64,000 nt of DNA from JALEVB01 sp022768265 (GCA_034168985.1 JAXFJE010000021.1:1-64000); one strand, 5' to 3'. Shown: positions 25,500-35,228, counted from the first letter of the stretch. Numbers and translations are program-made. Notes: generated from the letters alone by a model not told the origin.

Positions 25500-27209
25500 A
25501 TGGCAATTTATCATATGCAAGCCAAAGTAGTCAGCCGTGGTTCCGGTCGGTCTGCTGTCGCTGCTTCTGCTTATATGAGCTGTAGCCGGATGTATAATGA
25601 TTATGACGGCATCCAGCATGACTACACTCGAAAACATGGACTGATCTATCAGGAAGTAATGCTTCCACCTATGGCTCCAGCTGAATGGAAAGACCGAGAA
25701 CAGCTCTGGAATGCTGTAGAAGCTGCTGAAAAAACAAAAGACAGCCGGCTGGCAAGAGAATTTGTTGTCGCACTCCCTATTGAGTTGGATAAAGACAGCA
25801 ATCTTTCTCTTCTTCAGAATTTTATCCAAAAAAATTTTGTAGATATGGGAATGTGTGCCGATTTCGCCATTCACGATACAGATGGTCACAATCCCCATGC
25901 ACACATTCTACTTACTGTCCGTCCATTAAACGAAAACGGAACATGGCAATACAAAACAGAAAAAGAATACCTTTGTGTAAAAGACGGGGAAGAAAAGGGA
26001 TTTACTGCTTCTGAATTTAAGGATGCTCAGAAAGAGGGCTGGGAAAAACAGTATCGTTATAAAGCTGGGAAAAAGAAAGTATATCTAACTCCCTCGGCAG
26101 CACAGGAGAAAGGTTATGAACGGATTGATAAACACCCCAAAAGTACCCGGTATGGCAGACAGAATCCTATTTCTGAACAATGGAACAGTGATGAACAGCT
26201 ACACATCTGGAGGGCAAACTGGGCAGATGCCGTAAATAAAATGCTTGCCCTTAATCAGATAAATACCACTATTGATCACCGTAGTTTTGCAGATCAGGGA
26301 ATCACAGAGCAGCCTACCATTCATGAAGGATATATTGCTCAGGACATGGAAAAGAAAGGCATAATTGCAGAACGTTGTGAAATCAATCGTCAAATTCGTG
26401 CAGACAATAAGTGGCTCAGAGAGTTAAAAACTCAGGTTGCCAAACTGGCTCACGCCATTGAGCAATCTATTCCTGTAATCGCAGAAACGCTGGAAGCCAT
26501 CCGAAATCATATGATTTTTACACAGTATCATTTGCTTCATAATGAAATGCAAAAAGATGTGATCCATGACTGGATGCAACATTTTCATCCTATCCTAAAT
26601 AAATATGATACCATTAAGAAAAGACTCAAAGCAAAAGTTACTGAAAAGAAAGAGCTGAATATGCAAAAGGATAAGACCAGTATTCTGAATCCTTTCCAGC
26701 ATATAAAATTGAATCAGCAACTTGCAACCTTAACAGAAGAAATCGAGGAACTAAAATCTGTTAAAGAGCAACTGCTGTTTCAAGCAGAATGCTCGACAGA
26801 TAAAGATATGACTAATCTTTCCAAGAAATACGATCAAATGGAAAAAAATCTGGATATCCTAGATTCTCAGGATACCACCCTTAAAGAACATCTGAAAAAA
26901 GATGCTATCACTTTCCAGGAAGAGACATTTCGTCCCAAACCAGAACAATATACAGAATTACTAGATGCTAGAATCCAGATACGACCTACTTTCCGAGATA
27001 AACTGATTGAGCAGCTCAAAGGTACTTTTGGTAAATATTATGACTATCACCGCCGTGATATTGCCGCCAATGAGGTGGATTATCTCAATGTTGAGGATCC
27101 TGATGTTTTCTCCCATCGTGCCTGGGAACTTGAATATCAGAGAAAACAAGAGATGCGACGAAATCAACCTGTCCGTACTAAGAAAAGGTCACATGATATG
27201 GAATTGTAA
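25500..27209 (+). CDS. mobA: MobA/MobL-family relaxase (MOBQ)
   Basis: 569 aa. The relaxase domain is N-terminal: it starts MAIYHMQAKVVSRGSGRSAV with the early tyrosine-containing stretch AASAYMSC, and has the metal-binding histidine motif HDTDGHNPHAHILLT near residue 125. The C-terminal half is helical, with a coiled coil around KYDQMEKNLDILDSQ. It nicks oriT and pilots the strand into a recipient through another element's conjugation channel. ATG 25500 has AAAGGAGG upstream; upstream in-frame codons lie over oriT and lack a site. No primase domain is evident. Confidence 0.92.
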   Translation: MAIYHMQAKVVSRGSGRSAVAASAYMSCSRMYNDYDGIQHDYTRKHGLIYQEVMLPPMAPAEWKDREQLWNAVEAAEKTKDSRLAREFVVALPIELDKDSNLSLLQNFIQKNFVDMGMCADFAIHDTDGHNPHAHILLTVRPLNENGTWQYKTEKEYLCVKDGEEKGFTASEFKDAQKEGWEKQYRYKAGKKKVYLTPSAAQEKGYERIDKHPKSTRYGRQNPISEQWNSDEQLHIWRANWADAVNKMLALNQINTTIDHRSFADQGITEQPTIHEGYIAQDMEKKGIIAERCEINRQIRADNKWLRELKTQVAKLAHAIEQSIPVIAETLEAIRNHMIFTQYHLLHNEMQKDVIHDWMQHFHPILNKYDTIKKRLKAKVTEKKELNMQKDKTSILNPFQHIKLNQQLATLTEEIEELKSVKEQLLFQAECSTDKDMTNLSKKYDQMEKNLDILDSQDTTLKEHLKKDAITFQEETFRPKPEQYTELLDARIQIRPTFRDKLIEQLKGTFGKYYDYHRRDIAANEVDYLNVEDPDVFSHRAWELEYQRKQEMRRNQPVRTKKRSHDMEL

Positions 27210-27232
27210 TTTAAAATCACTTATAAACGAAA

Positions 27233-27277
27233 AGCTGAACAAATGGGATTTTTTGTCCTACCTGTTCAGCTCTTTGT
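27233..27277 (+). terminator. Terminator after the relaxase gene
   Basis: AGCTGAACA (27233-27241) pairs perfectly with TGTTCAGCT (27263-27271), followed by CTTTGTTT. It ends the rightward backbone transcript against the convergent tnpV gene. Confidence 0.7.
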
Positions 27278-27649
27278 TTATCTGTAAATCAATTCTTTCA
27301 ATACAATCTCTTCTGCCACATTTCGGATATTATTTACCATTCCTACCCATACCATCTGATCACGAGCTTTTAAATCCTCTGTAACGCCTTGCTTCTCCAT
27401 CATCTGACGCACCAGAACATCCATTCTCTCGTGTGCTTCATCATCCACAGCATTCAGATGTGCTGTCAGCCTGTCTTCCAACATATACAAAGAATACATT
27501 GCCGGACGATGCCCTTTCAGATACGTTTTCCGCATTATTCCATATTTTCCATAATGCGGTTCTTCATCTGTACTGACAAGATTCGGATAGTAAATTCCGT
27601 CTGCTCCCAGTGTGTAGGTTCCACCCATCTTTTCAAATGTGCTTTTCAT
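27278..27649 (-). CDS. tnpV: TnpV-family element protein
   Basis: 123 aa, starting MKSTFEKMGGTYTLGADGIY and containing YGKYGIMRKTYLKGHRP and a C-terminal helical segment with VVWVGMVNN-like residues (MVWVGMVNNIRNVAEEI). This matches the TnpV proteins common on Tn1549-like and related clostridial elements; the biochemical role is unknown. It lies between the relaxase and the rlmD junction, reading toward the relaxase. Confidence 0.85.
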   Translation of the reverse strand: MKSTFEKMGGTYTLGADGIYYPNLVSTDEEPHYGKYGIMRKTYLKGHRPAMYSLYMLEDRLTAHLNAVDDEAHERMDVLVRQMMEKQGVTEDLKARDQMVWVGMVNNIRNVAEEIVLKELIYR

Positions 27650-27680
27650 GTGTTATTCCTCCTTGAAATCAGCAATGTCC

Positions 27681-29324
27681 TTAGATCATCGCAAAATATT
27701 TCAGGGCAGCCTTAATGGCTTCTTCTTTCTCTTTCGGACACTGTGGCACTTTTGGATTTTCTGTCTTTGGCAGATTATAGTTTTCTCCCACTTCAATTCC
27801 ACATTTGCGTTTTACCTGAGAAATATATAAACTTGAAACCTTCAAGCCAAATTCTTTCAGCACATAATCTTTGATTTCCTGATAGGTTGCTTTCAACTCG
27901 GCACTGGTTGCATCCAGTTCGTCTAGGTCTAAGTCGATCTCTATCGTATCATCTGGCTTTTGTTGGGACAAAAGAACTACCGTCTCAACATGATTGGTCA
28001 TTGGGAACATATCAACTGGTTGGATGGTTTCTATTTGATAGCCATATGATGATAAGATCTTGATATCTCTTGCTAAGGTTGCTGGATCACATGATACATA
28101 CACTAAGCGTTTAGGATCAAAGATATTGATTGCTTCTAATGTTGCTTGATCACAACCTTTGCGTGGTGGATCGACGATGACCACATCCACATGTTGTTGA
28201 CGATCTAGTAACATCTTTGCCCCAATTTTGGCATCAGCATTGATGAATTCGATATTATCGATGCCATTGTTTTGCGCATTGATCTTTGCATCTTCAATAG
28301 CGGGTGCAACGATTTCGATTCCAAATACTTTTTTAGCATGTGGTGCAGCTAATAAACCGATCGTTCCCGTACCACAATATAGATCGACCACGATATCATC
28401 TTTAGTGATATTAGCGTATTTGATAGCTAGATCATATAGATGTTTGGTTTGAGCAGGATTGATCTGATAGAAAGATTTACTAGAGATATTAAAGTACATC
28501 CCATTTAATTCTTCTTGGATCATCGCTTTACCATATAATACTTCTTCATGATTACCTAAGATCACATTGGTTTCCTTGTCATTGATATTGACGATGATGC
28601 TTTGAATTTGTTTGAAATTGGTATGTAATTCTTCTGCTAATTCAGTTAACTTAGCAAACGGATATTTTCTAACGATGAATACGACCATGATCTGATCAGT
28701 GTTATGAGCATGCTTGATCAAGACATGACGAAAATATTGCCCGATTCCTAGATCTTGCAGGCGCTTTTTGATATATTGGATCAATTCATTAGATAATTTG
28801 GTTTGCACCAAACAATCCGTAAATTCGATGATGTCATTAGAATGTTGACGATAAAAGCCCGCTTTGACCTTACCATCTTTGTCTAAAGCAAATGGTACCT
28901 GTACCTTATTACGATAACGATATGGATCATCCATATCTAGCACATCATTAACATGAGGTTCCATATTGGCAATGCTTCTAAAACAATCTTTGACCAGTTG
29001 GGTTTTAAAAGCAGCTTGTTCATGTCGATCCATATGTTGTAGATGACATCCTCCACATAACTTATATACTGGACATATTGGTTCTTGGCGATGCTTAGAT
29101 GTTTCCATCAACTTTAACACTTTGCCATAACCATAATTTTTTAACATCTTGACGATCAAGATCTCAGCCGTTTCATCTTTGATGATGCCTGGTACAAAAA
29201 AGACGATATCATCATATTTAACGATACCCATGCCTTCTTTGTTATAACCACTACATTTTCCTATAAATTTATCATTCTTTTTCATATGTCTATTATAACA
29301 AAAAAGCATTTGCGAACATAGCAA
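27681..29324 (-). CDS. rlmD: 23S rRNA m5U1939 methyltransferase RlmD with element-supplied C-terminal tail
   Basis: 547 aa. Residues 1-450 are a complete RlmD/RumA: a TRAM-like start, [4Fe-4S] cysteines in CPVYKLCGGCHLQ, a SAM-binding DLYCGTGTIGLLAA, and the catalytic SCDPATLARD. It normally ends shortly after HVETVVLL, and that point coincides with the element junction. The last 95 residues (from about KPDDTIEIDLDLDEL to YFAMI, including SSLYISQVKRKCGI) are encoded inside the element and replace the lost end. The same tail is known on element-disrupted rumA genes in clostridia. The enzyme core is intact, so function is probably kept. Confidence 0.93.
   Translation of the reverse strand: MLCSQMLFCYNRHMKKNDKFIGKCSGYNKEGMGIVKYDDIVFFVPGIIKDETAEILIVKMLKNYGYGKVLKLMETSKHRQEPICPVYKLCGGCHLQHMDRHEQAAFKTQLVKDCFRSIANMEPHVNDVLDMDDPYRYRNKVQVPFALDKDGKVKAGFYRQHSNDIIEFTDCLVQTKLSNELIQYIKKRLQDLGIGQYFRHVLIKHAHNTDQIMVVFIVRKYPFAKLTELAEELHTNFKQIQSIIVNINDKETNVILGNHEEVLYGKAMIQEELNGMYFNISSKSFYQINPAQTKHLYDLAIKYANITKDDIVVDLYCGTGTIGLLAAPHAKKVFGIEIVAPAIEDAKINAQNNGIDNIEFINADAKIGAKMLLDRQQHVDVVIVDPPRKGCDQATLEAINIFDPKRLVYVSCDPATLARDIKILSSYGYQIETIQPVDMFPMTNHVETVVLLSQQKPDDTIEIDLDLDELDATSAELKATYQEIKDYVLKEFGLKVSSLYISQVKRKCGIEVGENYNLPKTENPKVPQCPKEKEEAIKAALKYFAMI
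27964..27990. other. Putative attR (right element junction)
   Basis: This is the minus-strand VETVVLLSQ coding region of rlmD, where native RlmD similarity stops and element-type sequence begins. It aligns to 360-382 near the recombinase 3' end (16 of 23 bases). The exact crossover dinucleotide is not resolved. Confidence 0.5.
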
Positions 29325-29335
29325 ATGCTTTAATT

Positions 29336-30022
29336 TTATTCAGCAGTTTCTGTAGCAGGTGTTTCTTCAACTTCACCTGATCCTACGGTAATATCTCCTG
29401 CTTCCTCTGTTGGTTGAGGATTATTTTTCTTTTCTAGATCATCTCTTAATTGTTGTGCTAGCTCTGCATCAACTGGTTCTGATACCACTTGTTGGCTCGC
29501 TTTTTCCATATTAGATGTCTTTAACTGTATTACATATACAAAGTTATCAGTTTTTTCACTATCTGGTACATTGTATACATGTACTTCACAATCATACATC
29601 TTCATACCATTTGCTTGTGAGAAATAAGTATTTTCATCTAATACGGCAATAACTTCATTATAAGCTTGTGAAGCCATCGATAAAGCTTCATCTTTGCTAG
29701 CTGTATCACTGATATCTACATTGACCCTTAAAGTTGCGGTAGCCATATCAACAGTAGCTTTTTCAACACCACTTAAACCTGAAACTCGATCTTCGATCTC
29801 ACTCAATTGAGCTTTGGTAATAGCGGGATCTAAGTTATTTTCATAACGATCTCCAATTATTGGTTTACCTGTATCTAAAGATGCGCTAACCAAGAACCAT
29901 CCTAAGATCAAAAATGGAATTGCTAAAATGATACAACCAGTGATCAAGATGATATCTGCTTTACGCATTTTTTTCTTTGCGCTTTTTGTCTTAACATGTT
30001 TACTAGTTTTCTTTGTAGCCAT
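29336..30022 (-). CDS. Membrane-anchored protein of unknown function
   Basis: 228 aa. A lysine-rich cytoplasmic start (KKTSKHVKTKSAKKKMRK) is followed by one transmembrane helix (about 24-47, IILITGCIILAIPFLILGWF) and an extracytoplasmic domain. That domain has a VEKATVDMATATLRVNVDI segment that looks like a small alpha/beta fold. The acidic C-terminus is probably disordered. It lies between rlmD and gatB in the same direction. I do not recognise a family. Confidence 0.75.
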   Translation of the reverse strand: MATKKTSKHVKTKSAKKKMRKADIILITGCIILAIPFLILGWFLVSASLDTGKPIIGDRYENNLDPAITKAQLSEIEDRVSGLSGVEKATVDMATATLRVNVDISDTASKDEALSMASQAYNEVIAVLDENTYFSQANGMKMYDCEVHVYNVPDSEKTDNFVYVIQLKTSNMEKASQQVVSEPVDAELAQQLRDDLEKKNNPQPTEEAGDITVGSGEVEETPATETAE

Positions 30023-30072
30023 ATATTATCTTCTCCTAATATATCTATTCTACTAGATTTATAGTGATAATG

Positions 30073-31503
30073 CTAGTTATTTATTAGTTTTGCTAATTCT
30101 TCCAATAATAATTGGTTAGCCATTTGTGGATTAGCTTGTCCTTTAGATTTCTTCATAACTTGTCCAACCATAAATTTCAAGGCACGATCTTTACCATTTT
30201 TATAGTCTTCAACTGATTGAGTTTGTTCAGCTAATACTTCTTTGACGATGGCTAGGATTGCTGATGAATCACTAACTTGTTTTAGGCCTTTGGCTTCAAC
30301 GATTGCTTTTGGATCTTTATCTTGCATGACTTCAGGTAGCACGATATCTTTTGCTTGAGAATTACTGATTTCCTTGGCATCGACCATGTTGATCAATTGT
30401 CCTAGATATTCACAGTTGATCTTAGCAAAGCTGCCATTGTTCTTATTGATCCAAGCGCTGACATCACTTAACATCCAGTTACATGCCATCTTTGGATTTT
30501 TAGCAGTTTTCATGACTTTTTCATAAGTATCAGCTAGTTCTTTATTTGCGATCAAGACACTGATATCATAATCATTCAAACCATATTCTTTTGCATAACG
30601 TTCTTTGCGAACATCTGGTAATTCTGGTAATTCTTCTTGGATCTTTTTGATCCAATTTGCATCTAGCATGATTGGGAAGATGTTTGGTTCTGGGAAGAAC
30701 TTATAATCGACATTACCTTCTTTTTTACGCATCAAGACCGTCTCTTTTAAATTTTCATCATAACGACGAGTAGCTTGTTCGATCTTTTCGCCTTTTTCTA
30801 ATAGTTCTTTTTGACGAGCTACTTCATAATCAATAGCTTTTTGAACATTGGCAATGCTATTTAAGTTTTTGATCTCATTTTTTGTGCCAAAAACATTTGA
30901 ACCTTTAGGTTTTAAGCTAACATTGACATCGCAACGCATCGAACCTTCTTCCATCTTGACATCACTAACCCCTAGATAATACAAGGTTTGACGTAAAGCT
31001 TCCACATAAGCAGCAGCTTCTTTACCATTTTGCATGTCAGGTTCACTAACGATTTCTACTAAAGGAGTTCCCGCACGGTTATAGTCGATCAAGCTGATAT
31101 CATTTAGATGGAATTGCTTGGCAGTATCTTCTTCCATATGGATACGATTGATCCTGATCTTTTTCTTTTCGCCTTCCACATCGATCATGATATATCCATT
31201 TTTACCAATTGGATGGAATTGTTGAGTAATTTGGAAACCTTTAGGTAGATCGCTATAATAATAGTTCTTACGATCGAATTTTACCAATGGATCGATTTCT
31301 AAATGTAAAGCCGTACAAATTTGAATGGCTTTTTTTACTGCTTCTTTATTAACACACGGCATGGTCCCAGGATGACCTAGATCAACTTCATTGACACAGG
31401 TATTAGCTTTGGCCCCAAAGACACATGGTGCACTTGAAAACATCTTCGTAGCTGTTTTTAATTCACAATGGATCTCAATTCCAATGACTACATCGTATTC
31501 CAT
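30073..31503 (-). CDS. gatB: Aspartyl/glutamyl-tRNA(Asn/Gln) amidotransferase subunit B
   Basis: 476 aa, usual length. It starts MEYDVVIGIEIHCELKT, has the diagnostic LDYNRAGTPLVEIVSEPD-like core (IDYNRAGTPLVEIVSEPD) and ends with the YqeY-like helical tail. GatCAB converts misacylated Glu-tRNAGln (and Asp-tRNAAsn) into the correct amide form, and GatB binds the tRNA and activates it with ATP. The ATG overlaps the gatA stop codon by one base; order is gatC-gatA-gatB. Confidence 0.98.
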   Translation of the reverse strand: MEYDVVIGIEIHCELKTATKMFSSAPCVFGAKANTCVNEVDLGHPGTMPCVNKEAVKKAIQICTALHLEIDPLVKFDRKNYYYSDLPKGFQITQQFHPIGKNGYIMIDVEGEKKKIRINRIHMEEDTAKQFHLNDISLIDYNRAGTPLVEIVSEPDMQNGKEAAAYVEALRQTLYYLGVSDVKMEEGSMRCDVNVSLKPKGSNVFGTKNEIKNLNSIANVQKAIDYEVARQKELLEKGEKIEQATRRYDENLKETVLMRKKEGNVDYKFFPEPNIFPIMLDANWIKKIQEELPELPDVRKERYAKEYGLNDYDISVLIANKELADTYEKVMKTAKNPKMACNWMLSDVSAWINKNNGSFAKINCEYLGQLINMVDAKEISNSQAKDIVLPEVMQDKDPKAIVEAKGLKQVSDSSAILAIVKEVLAEQTQSVEDYKNGKDRALKFMVGQVMKKSKGQANPQMANQLLLEELAKLINN

Positions 31504-32909
31504 TATGCTCCCTCCTTTTTAAGATCTTTTAGGCCAGTAATTGTTTCGATACCTGCAGCGATGTTAAACATACCTACTTCATCAAAGGCCTTACAAGTAA
31601 TATTTACCCCTAATGGACAACCATCTCTAAAGCCCATCGGTAAGGTCATGCTTGGATATCCCGTAAAGTTACCAATGATCATATGATTTTCTACTATCAA
31701 GTATTCATTAGATAATTCATCTCGGCCATGATCATCTAATTTAGGTGCGACATCATTGCTTGCTGGAGCAATCAAACAATCATAGCTATCAAGACACTTT
31801 TTAATTTCTTCACAAATCAAACGGCGTACTCTTTGCGCTTGTCTAAACAATTTTTCTTGGTTTTCAACAAATAAGCCATAGCTTCCAATAACAAAACGTT
31901 TGCGGATCAAAGAACCAAAGCCAGCAGTACGTGAATTGATCATGATTTCTTCAACGTCCTTACCATCTTTTCTTACGCCAAAGCGAATACCATCTAAGTT
32001 TGAGTGATTAGCCGTTGCTTCACAATTGGCAATTAGGTAATAAGTTGGTAGGATAGCTTTTAATAGATCCTCATCAAAGCTTACTTGTTCTACGATGGCA
32101 CCTTTTGCTACCATTTTGGCTAATAGATCATCAAAGATAGCTTTGGTATCAGGATTGCTTAAACCATCATAAACATTTTTAAAAACTGCAATTTTTTTAC
32201 CTGTTAGATCGCTATTTAATAATTCATGATATTTATCTACTGGTGCATTAGCACTTGTCATATCTAGATCATCACGTCCTGCTAATACTTCTAAAGCTAT
32301 TGAGGCATCTTCCACGCTACGCGTAAAATAACCTACATGATCCAAACTAGATGCATACGGAATGATACCATAGCGCGAAATACGTCCGTATGTAGGTTTT
32401 ACGCCAATTACCCCACAATATGCCGCTGGTTTTCTAACTGAATCACCCGTATCTGAACCAATAGCAAAATCCACAGCCCCACTAGCTACGATGACTGCAC
32501 TTCCCCCACTTGATCCTCCAGACATCCTAGTTGGATCCCATGGATTTAAACATGCTCCAATATTACTAGTTAGATTGGTACCACCCATTGCTAATTCATC
32601 CATATTGGTCTTGCAAATACTAATAGCGCCAGCTTGTTGCAATTTTTTTACGATCGTTGCGTCATAGATAGGCACATAATCATTTAAGATATTGCTACAA
32701 GCGGTCGTTTTGATATCTTTGGTACATACATTATCTTTTAAGGCAATTGGTACCCCTAGCATCTTACCTTCACTTGGAAGGTTAGCTAATTGTTGGCTAG
32801 GATCGATAAAAGTAACGACATCATTGTATAGCTCATGACTTTTATGAGCTTTGCGCAATGCCTCATTAACATTGCTTTCCACATTTTCACGATTGTAATC
32901 TTTAAACAT
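31503..32909 (-). CDS. gatA: Aspartyl/glutamyl-tRNA(Asn/Gln) amidotransferase subunit A
   Basis: 468 aa amidase-signature enzyme that releases ammonia from glutamine. The Ser-cisSer-Lys triad region is visible: ALKDNVCTKDI for the lysine and MSGGSSGGSAVIVASG with DTGDSVRKPAAYCG for the serines. It begins one base downstream of gatC and ends overlapping gatB, a typical operon. Confidence 0.98.
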   Translation of the reverse strand: MFKDYNRENVESNVNEALRKAHKSHELYNDVVTFIDPSQQLANLPSEGKMLGVPIALKDNVCTKDIKTTACSNILNDYVPIYDATIVKKLQQAGAISICKTNMDELAMGGTNLTSNIGACLNPWDPTRMSGGSSGGSAVIVASGAVDFAIGSDTGDSVRKPAAYCGVIGVKPTYGRISRYGIIPYASSLDHVGYFTRSVEDASIALEVLAGRDDLDMTSANAPVDKYHELLNSDLTGKKIAVFKNVYDGLSNPDTKAIFDDLLAKMVAKGAIVEQVSFDEDLLKAILPTYYLIANCEATANHSNLDGIRFGVRKDGKDVEEIMINSRTAGFGSLIRKRFVIGSYGLFVENQEKLFRQAQRVRRLICEEIKKCLDSYDCLIAPASNDVAPKLDDHGRDELSNEYLIVENHMIIGNFTGYPSMTLPMGFRDGCPLGVNITCKAFDEVGMFNIAAGIETITGLKDLKKEGA

Positions 32910-32910
32910 C

Positions 32911-33198
32911 TTATTTTACCACCTTTGGCACGACAAAATGCCCTTCTTTGCTATCTTTAGCATTTTTTAATGCTGCTTCTTGTGAGCAAACATTTTCTAC
33001 TTCATCTTCTCTTAAAAACACCGTTGGTGTTTCAAAAGGATAGACCATTTCTTCAACATTAGTTGTGTCAATTGCCGCTAATAATGATAATTGCTTTTGC
33101 AAGGTATCAAATTCTTGGGCAATATCTTGCGCTTCTTCATCGGATAGATCAAACATGATCTGATGCGCAAGTTGTTTAAAATAAGCTATATCTTTCAT
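32911..33198 (-). CDS. gatC: Aspartyl/glutamyl-tRNA(Asn/Gln) amidotransferase subunit C
   Basis: 95 aa, the small clamp subunit that holds GatA and GatB together. The start KDIAYFKQLAHQIMFDLSD and the central MVYPFETPTVFLREDEV are typical. First gene of gatCAB, 35 bases downstream of ligA, so probably one transcript with pcrA-ligA. Confidence 0.95.
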   Translation of the reverse strand: MKDIAYFKQLAHQIMFDLSDEEAQDIAQEFDTLQKQLSLLAAIDTTNVEEMVYPFETPTVFLREDEVENVCSQEAALKNAKDSKEGHFVVPKVVK

Positions 33199-33233
33199 CT
33201 TATCATCAACTCCTTCAATGATTTTATCACATT

Positions 33234-35219
33234 CTAGTTTTCAATTAAACTTGCAAATTCATCTTCTTCCATGATCTGCAAACCTAATGCTTGAGCTTTT
33301 TGTAATTTTGAACCTGCTTCGCTACCAACGATCACGATATCCGTTTTTTTGCTAACGCTAGATACGATGATAGCCCCTTGTTGTTCTAACAATTCCTTGG
33401 CTTCATTGCGCGTAAAGCGTTCTAACGTTCCCGTTAAGATTACTTTCTTACCAGTAAAATAAGAAGTTGTTTCCATGACTTGTTTTGGTTGGGTCATATT
33501 TACCTTATCAGCTTTTAGACTTTCGATCAATTGGACATTGGCACTATCCTTAAAGAAAGATACGATTGCATCAGCTGTGATCTCACCAATATCATCAATT
33601 GACTGTAATTGTTCGATGGTTGCTTGTTGTAAATTATCCATCGTTTCAAAATGATTGGCTAATACCTTAGCAGCTTTTTGCCCTACTTGGCGGATACCTA
33701 GACCAAAGATCAATTTATCCAAGCTATTGTGCTTGCTTTTTTCAATGGCAGCAATCAAATTATCATAAGATTTTTGCCCAAATTTATTGGTCGCGATGAT
33801 TTCCGCTTGATGATCTTCGATATGATAGATATCTTCGATCTTACGGATCCAGCCTTTTTCATGGAAGATCTCAACTCTTTTTTCTCCAAGGGTATCGATA
33901 TTCATCGCATCCCGCGAAGCAAAGTGCGCGATCGCACTAACAACGCGAGCTGGACAATCATTATTGATACAATAATGTGCCGCTTCATCTTCAAACCGAT
34001 GCAATGGCATATGACATATCGGACAAACCGTTGGAAAAACAAACGGCTTTTGTAGATCACTACGTTTTTCTTTGATGCTGCTGACAACTTCTGGAATGAT
34101 ATCGCCCGCTTTGCGGATGATGACCTCATCATGGATACGGATATCTTTTAATTTGATCTGATCTTCATTATGTAAGGTCGCAAAGCTCACTACGCTACCA
34201 GCTAATTTAACTGGTGTCAAACGCGCATTAGGGGTACACTTCCCGGTTCTACCTACAGTAATAAAGATATCTTCACAGATCGTTTTAGCTGTTTCAGCAG
34301 GAAATTTATAGGCGATGGCCCAGCGTGGCGTCCTAGCATTAAAACCTAAGACCTGTTGCAAATTGTAATCATTGACCTTGATAACGATACCATCGATATC
34401 ATAGGCTAGTTCTTCACGCATATCGGCAATCTTTGCAATAAAGCTTTCAATTTGTTGGATATCTTCACAAATGGTTGCTAGTGGATTGACCTTAAATTTT
34501 AAGGTTTGTAACCAATCCAAAGCCTGTTTTTGCGAATTGATCGGGACATCTTGGCCACTTGGGATATGATACCAATAAGCATCCAATTTACGCGAAGCCG
34601 CGATCTTTGAATCTAGTTGTCTGATCGAACCCGCAGCTGCATTACGACAATTCGCAAAAACATCTTGATTTTCTTGTTTGCGCTTTTCATTTAATTTGGC
34701 AAACACATCGCGAGGCATAAAAACTTCGCCTCTTATTTCTAATGGTTCAAGATAGTCGATGGTCATCGGCAAGCTTTTGATCGTTTTGACATTTTCACTA
34801 ACATCTTCGCCAATGGTTCCATCTCCTCGGGTAACTGCTTGTTTAAATTGACCATTTTCATATAAGATCGACATTGCTAAGCCATCGATCTTACATTCTA
34901 AACAATAGGTGCATTTTCCTACTTCATTTTCTACTCTTTGAACCCAATTTTCGATTTCTTCTAAATTAAAAACATCAGCCAAAGACATCATCGGTCTTTG
35001 ATGAGTTACTTTATTAAAGCTATCTAAGACCTTACCTCCAACTCTTTGGGTTGGACTATTAGGATCAAATGCTTCAGGATATTTCGCCTCTAATTCTTCA
35101 AGTTCGCGATATAACATATCATATTCCACATCACTTACCGTTGGCTGATCTAAAACATGATACTCATAATTATAACGACTGATTACCTTGCGTAATTCTT
35201 GTAATCTTTCTTTTGACAT
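33234..35219 (-). CDS. ligA: NAD-dependent DNA ligase LigA
   Basis: 661 aa, normal length. The nucleotidyl domain has the adenylated lysine in CLECKIDGLAMSI (K-x-D-G). An OB fold and a four-cysteine zinc finger (CPICHMPLHR, then CINNDC, around 400-425) follow, then helix-hairpin-helix repeats (FGLGIRQVGQKAA) and a C-terminal BRCT domain (YFTGKKVILTGTLERFTR). It seals nicks in replication and repair. It lies ten bases downstream of pcrA, a pairing conserved in Firmicutes. Confidence 0.98.
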   Translation of the reverse strand: MSKERLQELRKVISRYNYEYHVLDQPTVSDVEYDMLYRELEELEAKYPEAFDPNSPTQRVGGKVLDSFNKVTHQRPMMSLADVFNLEEIENWVQRVENEVGKCTYCLECKIDGLAMSILYENGQFKQAVTRGDGTIGEDVSENVKTIKSLPMTIDYLEPLEIRGEVFMPRDVFAKLNEKRKQENQDVFANCRNAAAGSIRQLDSKIAASRKLDAYWYHIPSGQDVPINSQKQALDWLQTLKFKVNPLATICEDIQQIESFIAKIADMREELAYDIDGIVIKVNDYNLQQVLGFNARTPRWAIAYKFPAETAKTICEDIFITVGRTGKCTPNARLTPVKLAGSVVSFATLHNEDQIKLKDIRIHDEVIIRKAGDIIPEVVSSIKEKRSDLQKPFVFPTVCPICHMPLHRFEDEAAHYCINNDCPARVVSAIAHFASRDAMNIDTLGEKRVEIFHEKGWIRKIEDIYHIEDHQAEIIATNKFGQKSYDNLIAAIEKSKHNSLDKLIFGLGIRQVGQKAAKVLANHFETMDNLQQATIEQLQSIDDIGEITADAIVSFFKDSANVQLIESLKADKVNMTQPKQVMETTSYFTGKKVILTGTLERFTRNEAKELLEQQGAIIVSSVSKKTDIVIVGSEAGSKLQKAQALGLQIMEEDEFASLIEN

Positions 35220-35228
35220 ACTTTACCT

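Larger units (their letters stand above)
365..27985. mobile_element. Integrative mobilizable element in rlmD, carrying T7SS and type III TA cargo
   Basis: The segment is bounded by a serine recombinase at the left and the interrupted 3' end of rlmD at the right. It contains plasmid-like genes (parM, parR, repA, dnaC-like, DUF3847, MOBQ relaxase, TnpV) and an oriT, but no recognisable VirB4, VirD4 or other type IV secretion gene, so it probably borrows a helper conjugation machine. Cargo is a type III toxin-antitoxin locus, a STAND ATPase and a type VII secretion operon. Codon use differs from the genes right of 28 kb. Boundaries are inferred from similarity between the recombinase 3' end and the rlmD junction and are uncertain by a few tens of bases. 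Confidence 0.85.

Noticed and set aside
22072..27209. Conjugative (self-transmissible) element
   Set aside because: Relaxase and oriT are present, but no VirB4, VirD4/TcpA, VirB6 or peptidoglycan hydrolase gene of a type IV system is visible; EssC is a T7SS ATPase, not a coupling protein.
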